Shown piece after piece: positions 58,001 to 64,000 of a stretch of DNA of 64,000 nt. The position numbers were made by a program, and so were the translations under genes. The DNA comes from Adineta steineri (lineage: Eukaryota; Rotifera; Eurotatoria; Adinetida; Adinetidae). Within the stretch, counting starts at the first letter, position 1. Every line of letters starts with the position of its first letter. The notes under the pieces are model-generated. The model saw only the letters and a program-made list of their open reading frames with translations. It was not told where the DNA came from and made no database searches. The DNA lies in NCBI GenBank assembly GCA_905250115.1, contig CAJNOI010000009.1, positions 904,150-968,149 on the forward strand, written 5' to 3'.

Positions 58001-58723
58001 GTACAACAACTATCGCATGACTAATTTCGATTGAAATCAATACAATCTTGCTCATCTTTCTATCAAAAGTATAGCGTAAAAATGAAATATATATATTTTA
58101 GCGATACGCTGAATCTTTATTGTATAACTATTGAACTTACATATCTTTTGATTGTTTTTCGTCATGGGTATTAACGTGATCTACTGATATATTTGGTGTC
58201 TGTTGAACTGAATCAAATGGTTTTTGTATAAATATTGAATTATCTTTTTCTATTAATTTTATGTGTCGATGTTGAGTAGACTTTGAAATGAGCTTTTGAT
58301 CTATCAATACATATAAATATATAATATTTTTTTAAATTTCTATAATATATTTACCATCTGTTTCAATCGTATTTTTCTTTTTAATGAGATTATTTTTTTG
58401 TTTTTGAGTTGATGTTGTTTTTTTCTTATTGGAAAATAAACTTAAAAGTTTTTTTGATTCACTATTTACAAATGATGATGTTTTACGATTATCATTAACT
58501 TGATTATTATGAGATAAATTTTGAAATTCATGAAATGTTAATGAACCTAAATGTTGTACTGTTGTATTATTAAATAATGATCGATCTATACAGCGACATA
58601 TGCCAATTTGAATTGTTTTATTTTCTCGACGTAAAGCAGTAAATTCTGATTTAACACGATCAATTGTTAATGCTACGGGTGGTTTAATAACATTTGTTTC
58701 ATTGAGAAATATTAAAACATCTC
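55008..58723 (-). CDS. PDZ-domain scaffold-like protein, 5' incomplete
   Basis: Five exons read in one frame: 58723-58355, 58300-58141, 57802-57079, 56766-56602 and 56132-55008, giving at least 846 aa. The C-terminal exon ends in a PDZ domain: a carboxylate-binding-loop form IGHYGFELEQTDD, then CPNLHVGDEIISINNNSTLT and a final beta strand EYIKLTV. The first visible exon looks like the second half of another PDZ domain (GDVLIFLNETNVIKPPVAL ... ENKTIQIGI), so at least one upstream exon is missing. The middle is Ser/Asn/Gln/Asp-rich and probably disordered, with an acidic stretch and a DVDEEFEELYQRYLNDLDQY helix before the last PDZ. PDZ proteins tether receptors and channels by their C-termini. 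Intron 56133-56601 contains two MITEs. A donor-like GTAAAT near the stop suggests that an alternative longer C-terminus is possible. The specific family is not recognised. Confidence 0.62.
56200..56356. mobile_element. piggyBac-type MITE, 157 bp, TTAA flanks
   Basis: The termini are perfect inverted copies of CCCTTTCAGGAC, bounded by TTAA at 56196-56199 and 56357-56360. A subterminal near-palindrome GGTACAACAAATGTACC is followed by a G-run, mirroring the layout of the element at 28082-28246 although most of the sequence differs. No coding capacity. Located in intron 56133-56601 of the PDZ gene. Confidence 0.78.
56495..56571. mobile_element. hAT-type MITE, 77 bp
   Basis: The ends are TAGAGATGGGCAACTC on the left and CAGAGATGGGCAACTC on the opposite strand at the right. 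The flanks ATGTATCT (56487-56494) and ATGTATTT (56572-56579) match at 7 of 8 positions, consistent with an 8-bp hAT target duplication. It is almost all inverted repeat. It lies in the same PDZ-gene intron as the piggyBac-type MITE. Confidence 0.72.
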
Positions 58724-59678
58724 CTGAAAATGAAAATATTCAAATTAAAACTTCTCATCACGAAAGATCATTATCTCAATAGGATACGATCCTAATTGTA
58801 TAAATCAGTAATTCTTGATTCATTCTATCAATCAATAAACAATGTGAACAGTACAAAATATTGATTCTATAAAGTGATACATGTAGAGGGAGGGTAAGGA
58901 CGGCGGTGCCCTCTCGGAGATCGATTTTGCCCTTCCGAAAATTGCACTTTTTGTGCTTATACTGTGTATTTTCCTTCCAGAAATTAGATTTTCGCCCTCT
59001 CGGAAGGAAAAATCTAGATAAAACACTGGTTCTATATAATTAATAGAAAAAAACAGATCAACAAAGTTTCATATGAGCGCATGTAATTCTTTATCTCGTT
59101 GATATCGATATTCACGATTAGTAGTATTGTGTCAACTTCTATATAACTTTCACATGCATTCGCAAGATTTTTATCCACCTCATTGACAGTTAAGAGTAAT
59201 ATTGTACATTTTCACACGCATTTTATATTCATATGTTCATGCAACGATAGATAAAAATCTTCTATTCTCGATATTATTCTTTTTTTTATCAATAGTATTA
59301 AACTTACTTAAAATAGTGAGATAATCATAAATACTATATTAGAATAACGAGCGATAATAGTACTGTACTTATGATGAATAATAGCGAAAACCTTTAACTT
59401 GTACCTAGATAAACACTGCTAATTATTAAAATCAAGGTTGCGCTTATATCAGTTTGAAATAAATCAAAACAAACTTATTAAATAAGAAGATTCTATTAAT
59501 GAATAACAATTAGACATTTAAAAACGAAAAAATAAAATAAAATAAAAACCATGTTTGCCTATAGCATATACTGAAAGTAGGGTGTTATGTTTACTCTGAG
59601 CGATAGAAGAAATGTTAAACGAAAAGCTTTAAAAAAAACACTGTTCTTTCACGCGCGAAATGTTCAATTCGAAATAAT
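58724..59678. other. intergenic or 5' intron of the PDZ gene; repeat-like GC-rich island
   Basis: The missing 5' exon(s) of the PDZ gene should lie here or beyond, but I could not identify one. At 58880-59010 a locally GC-rich island carries GCCCTCTCGGA twice (58908 and 58994) and related CCTTCCGA units, suggesting a degraded repeat. The rest is AT-rich. Confidence 0.4.
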
Positions 59679-62239
59679 TTATTCCTCATCAACAAGTGGT
59701 TTATCAATAAGTTCGATTTCCTGTCCATATTGATTTAATTCAAATAGACAAATATAGTTCAATCCTTTCTTAAGTAATTGTTTTGGAACAAATAATGTTT
59801 GTTGTGGACCAATATTCCAATATCTTCCTATATTGAAACCATTTATAAATGCTACTCCTTTACCCCAACTTGATCCTAATGATAGAAATGTATCTTCTAT
59901 TGATTGTCCAGCTTCAATTGTAAATGTTGCACGAAATAATTTCGGACCATGAGAAAGACGACTAGTTGTACTGTCTTCACTACTGACAAATGTATTCCAT
60001 TCTTTCACACCAGATGTACCTTTAGAAAAGTCTAATAAAATCATAGACCATTTCTTTAATTCTATAGTATTATCTAGCATGACATTATTTAAAATACCCT
60101 TACGACTATAATCTAAACCTACACCATAATAGATTCGTCCCAGATTTTCAACTAAAATTGTTAAAGTTTTTGTATCCGCTGGAATTTCCGTTTCAATCTT
60201 ATATGTAGTATGATTTGATCGAAAAACTCGTTCACCATTAGATAAAACTATAGCACTATCTGCAATTTCTGGTACTGATAAAGTATGTTTTTCATTTGTT
60301 TGACTTTTTGATTCAATCTCATCGTTGACATATACAATATAACCCTGTGTTATTCCAGATTTTTTCAAATCTTCCATACATAATGGGCCTTCAGTTGATT
60401 CATATTTTGTTCCTAGACTTTTATCAGCAATAACTTGATCAAAATTTCGAAAATCTGTTATTCTTATTTTTCCATATGATCCTTTCTTTTTTTCTTTCAT
60501 ATCTTTTAATTCAAATGTATCAAGTGCTGTACGTTCATGATTATAAATAATTAATGATGGATTTTGTTCATAAAATTTACCAATAACATTACGTATTGCA
60601 TAATATTTTTTGTTTAAATCACCTGATTCACTTATGGGTGCATCATAATCATATGATGTAACTGTTGGTGTAAAATGTTTAAACTGAAAATGATTTGCTC
60701 CAGATGTAAAACCATAATTTGTACCACCACAAAACATATAGAAATTAACTGATATTTCATATTGAGATGTTAACAACATTTCTTCGACATCAGATTCTAA
60801 TTCATCTGAACTATAGGTACCTTTTTCACCTGTTCGATGTTTTTTACCCCATTGATCAAATCCACCTGTCCAATATTCAGTTACCATAATATGTTTATCT
60901 GCACGAAATGCAAGTAATTTTTCAACGCGTTGTGTTACTTCTCGTTGAAAATTAACTGTTGCCCATACATCATCTAATGTACCTTGTGCAAGAACACTAG
61001 GTGCATCAGCTGTAAAATGTATTTCATCTAAACCATGTTTAACGTACATTGAACGAAGTGATTCTAGATAGGCTTTATCTGCACCATAACTTCCATATTC
61101 TTGTTCAATTTGAAATGCAATGATAGAACCACCATTACGACGATTGTATTGATATTTTGCAAGAATTGGTAATAAGGCAGCATAATATTTTTCAAGTGGT
61201 TCCATAAATCCACCATATGAACTACGAACAACCATTTCACCATCATACAATAGCCAACTTGGTAAACCACCAAATTCCCATTCAGCAGCAATATAAGCTA
61301 AAATAAAAGTTTTAAAATATAGATTATCAAATGGGATATAATTCGATAATTTTTTATTTTCCATTAGTACAGAACTTGACTTTCAAAATTTTTTTTTTCT
61401 TTTACATAATTGACTTCATTAACACAAGGTCGAAAAATGTGTTCAAGTTTCCCATTAAATAACGCACCGAACCATGTACAACTCGATATCAGGTATGTCA
61501 AAAATTAGTTATCATATCTGTCCTTCACTAATCATCAACGAGACAATACTGTGTGTATGTGTCTAGTATCTTATGTCCTTGATCATTTATAAAATGCAAA
61601 AGGATTTATATTCCAATTAAAGTCAAATTCAATATCAATGAATGGATCTGATTAGAAAAAATTGGTGTATAATTCTAATTCGCATTTTTTCTTCAGTAGA
61701 CTAATCATAATATTTTTCGTAGTCTATTTATGATAGAATCTTTCTCTATAAATTTGAAAAATAAGATAAAAATATTTATCTTTACCTGACGGTCGAATAA
61801 TTGTAAACATTTCATGTTTGTGAACTAATTTTAAGAATTTAATTAAATCATCAAAATCATATTTTCCAACTTCACGTTCATGTACATTCCATGGAATAAA
61901 TGTTTCAACGGTATTTAAACCAGCCGCTTTCATATTTTCAATTCTTTCTGACCATGAATCCGAAAATATCCGAAAATAATGTAATGAACCACTTAATATA
62001 CGAAATGGACGCATTGTTTGTCTATAAGTATCATCTTGTTTGAATAAACGAATAAATAAACGTTTTTCTTCATCAAGAACTAATGTTTGTCGATCGCTGG
62101 TTTTTGGTGCACGAGTATTTAAATGATAAAGACTTACCAAGAATACTAGTAAAATTATTGATCGATATCTTGAATAACATATACGCGGTGTATATGATCG
62201 AAAAAATGAAGAATGTCTAAACCTTCTTGCGAAAAACAT
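59679..62239 (-). CDS. GH35 beta-galactosidase, membrane-anchored (type II)
   Basis: Hydrolyses terminal beta-galactosyl residues. Two exons, 62239-61786 and 61297-59679, encode 690 aa, near the size of animal GLB1-like proteins. The N-terminus is basic followed by one hydrophobic segment (SIILLVFLVSLYHL), so a signal anchor and Golgi or surface location are likely rather than a cleaved signal. The GH35 barrel shows LSGSLHYFRIFSDSWSERIE, KAAGLNTVETFIPWNVHE, AAEWEFGGLPSWLL, the acid/base Glu region IAFQIEQEYGSYG and the nucleophile Glu region VTEYWTGGFDQWG, then FYMFCGGTNYGFTSGAN. The C-terminal beta domains include FINGFNIGRYWNIGPQQTLF, the family galactose-binding-like end. The active-site loop reads RPSAYIAAEW where RPGPYICAEW is usual. 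The intron (488 nt) interrupts exactly that loop. The assignment is firm; the physiological substrate is not known. Confidence 0.92.
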
Positions 62240-62364
62240 TGGATTTTAACTATTTGTTTTATCTTCCTATACTCTCGAAATTGTGAAAGATTCACGTTTA
62301 TGTTCGCTTATTTTTCTACGGTTCGATAAACATGCGTACATGCGTATAACTGTGCCCGGCAAAT

Positions 62365-63571
62365 TTAGTCGGCACGAAAAAACCCTTTTTTTCCTAAGCG
62401 TTAGGTATAGATAAAAAAATGTCGTTGGGTAAGAGATAAGAGAAACAAAAATCAATCATCCTGAACACATTAAAAATGAATGACATTTATCGGGTGAATC
62501 ATAATATACTATTGACTTCAATGACAAACGTATTCTATTGTATATATGTACAAAGATCACAATTATATCGATAGATATTATTTTTTTTCTTTCTCTTTTC
62601 TCAAAAAAAAAAAAGTACATCTAATAACTTACCATTACGAACCCCATTCTTATATAACCCATGGGAAATATTATAAAAAATTAATAACCGTTTATCATTT
62701 GAATTCATACTTAAATGAATATTACGTTCACGACTTGCATTAAATATATAAAAATGAAGTAATGTATTCGATTCATCAATGGGTTGTATCGATAGGTTAT
62801 TATTATTATTATTATTCATATTAATTTGTTTCTTTTCCAATTGTACATCATTATGTGCACAACCAATATTGCCTAGAATGAAAAGAGAAAAAAAATATAT
62901 ATTAATTGAAATTAAATCAATAAAAAATACCAGAAAATTTCTTCGATATCGAATGTTTTTTCATTTCAGTTTTTAATAAAGAAACAAGTGCAATCTTTTC
63001 ATGTAGATCATAATAACTATAAGAATTTTGTTCAATGCTTTCCATTGACCTCTTGACAACTAGTCTATTCAATAGGTATAATATCTTTTTCTTTATCCAA
63101 AGACAAGTTAAAGTTTAAAACAATGACATGATGCTAAGCTTCTCATTTTTTCTTTATGTACAGTATTAATCTTTACGAATATAAGGAAAAAGAAAAAAAA
63201 ATAATTACAACGATCGGGCGGGCAAGGCGAACGAAGATGATGATGATCAACTGAATTGATTAAATCGGATCAATTCATTCTTTCGTTCGTCTATAAACGA
63301 AATCTAGTGTTAGTATTATTATTATTGTTATTGTTTGTTGTTATCGATGATAATTGTATAAATATACAATCGATGTCCGGTTAGTGTAGGAAGATATAAA
63401 TCCGATTAATTATAATTTATTTCATATGTACTTACTTTTATCGATAATATCCTTTTGAATTTGTTTTTGTATGCAAGCATGTTTTTTTGATATAGAACGT
63501 TTTTCTTTTATATAAGATTTAGACGAACGTAAACTTCCATAAAAACTATGCCATGAAAGACAGTCGACCAT
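62365..63571 (-). CDS. unrecognised four-exon gene, about 177 aa
   Basis: Minus-strand exons 63571-63436, 63059-62931, 62872-62633 and 62393-62365 join in a single consistent frame (534 nt). The first three have strong donors: GTAAGT after exons 1 and 3, GTATTT after exon 2. The start ATG at 63571 gives MVDCLSWHSFYGSLRSSKSY, a Lys/Ser-rich N-terminal half. The middle has MNNNNNNNLSIQPIDESNT, a poly-Asn run from AAT repeats, then a hydrophobic/aromatic section LHFYIFNASRERNIHLSMNS and LLIFYNISHGLYKNG. The last exon is only 29 nt and the weakest part. No signal peptide or known domain is visible. Exon 3 to exon 4 uses a pyrimidine-rich CGCTTAG acceptor. The gene could instead continue differently towards the GH35 start 126 nt away, but the frames do not join. 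Confidence 0.42.
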
Positions 63572-64000
63572 GGATGTCTTCTTCTCGTAGAAATGATATA
63601 TCAAAATAATAATAATAAAATATATCTGGAGAAAGTATATAACAAAAAAAAAAGAAAATAATATCGGTCATTAGAAGAACTTACACTATAGTATATGCAT
63701 CTTATACTATATCATTTCTCCCTTTTTGACGTACATTAGTCAAAAGGAAAGATGTTCAATTTTCAATATGACGTTTATATGCATCTGTCTCGTCATGATA
63801 AAAAAAACCTAACAAAAAGAAACGTTTGATAATCATAATTTTTCGTTCATTTTAAATATGACACGACATATATATATAAATGTGTAATGAAGCGACGGTA
63901 TGATCTCTGTGTCATTTCTTTCAAAAACGCAGTCAAAGATATTATATGAAGATACGTCGCAAGTAAACTTATACATTTTTTTTGCATCATTGAATATGAT
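63572..64000. other. window end, no feature recognised
   Basis: AT-rich sequence upstream of the unrecognised minus-strand gene; presumably its promoter. Nothing else can be supported. Confidence 0.4.

Noticed and set aside
1..64000. CRISPR arrays, operons, Shine-Dalgarno sites, bacterial terminators
   Set aside because: The window is eukaryotic nuclear DNA with spliced genes; none of these structures is present. tRNA and rRNA genes were looked for by eye and not seen.

Overview
This is a window of AT-rich animal nuclear DNA from an invertebrate. Genes are split by many short introns, mostly 45-70 nt with GT...AG ends and AT-rich bodies, and are interspersed with a few intronless genes. Gene content is metazoan: an axonemal protein, a mucin-type GalNAc-transferase, DNA polymerase theta, NatB subunit NAA20, a neuronal calcium sensor, GPCRs, three intermediate-filament proteins, a PDZ protein and a GH35 beta-galactosidase. 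Other content points towards a bdelloid rotifer (Adineta/Rotaria-like): an R-S-E type ADP-ribosyltransferase next to TPRs, an intronless secreted pectate-lyase-like beta-helix protein of the kind seen among laterally acquired genes, compact introns, and short TGTGGG-like tracts resembling the bdelloid telomere repeat. The species assignment is an inference. A 100-N scaffold gap lies at 28677-28776.

Layout. 1-2726: no recognisable gene. 2727-5072 (+): CFAP210/CCDC173-like microtubule inner protein, 11 exons. 5978-8928 (+): polypeptide GalNAc-transferase whose last codons are displaced by an A-homopolymer frameshift. 9987-10550 (+): SGNH/GDSL hydrolase-like ORF. 11019-17287 (+): POLQ (helicase-polymerase fusion) with an almost absent central region and a hAT-type MITE in one intron. 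17453-18796 (-): secreted pectate-lyase-superfamily protein. 19971-20122 (-): a two-exon, 32-aa, 10-cysteine microprotein. 20593-22114 (-): ADP-ribosyltransferase and TPR reading frames separated by one in-frame stop. 22-28.6 kb: gene-poor, with a small 86-aa ORF, a foldback element and a piggyBac-type MITE. 28801-29424 (+), directly after the gap: the last exon of a class C (mGluR-like) receptor. 30902-31815 (+): NAA20. 32702-33645 (+): neuronal calcium sensor. 33.6-37.8 kb: gene-poor, with a second copy of the foldback element. 37850-39120 (+): rhodopsin-class GPCR.

From 40 kb every recognised gene is on the minus strand. 40169-48562 is an intermediate-filament protein of about 2,178 aa with a normal rod, a linker of roughly 1,640 aa and a terminal lamin-tail domain. 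50376-52097 and 52782-54302 are two ordinary cytoplasmic intermediate-filament proteins without that domain, so the three form a tandem cluster. 55008-58723 is a PDZ-domain gene lacking its 5' exon(s), with a piggyBac-type and a hAT-type MITE in one intron. 59679-62239 is a type II membrane GH35 beta-galactosidase. 62365-63571 is an unrecognised four-exon gene.

The most unusual items are the giant-tailed lamin-domain filament protein, the compact POLQ, the Cys-rich microprotein, the ART/TPR unit broken by one stop codon, and the set of short MITEs with readable target-site duplications. Exon boundaries were read by eye from splice consensus, frame and protein motifs; no alignment or transcript data were available.
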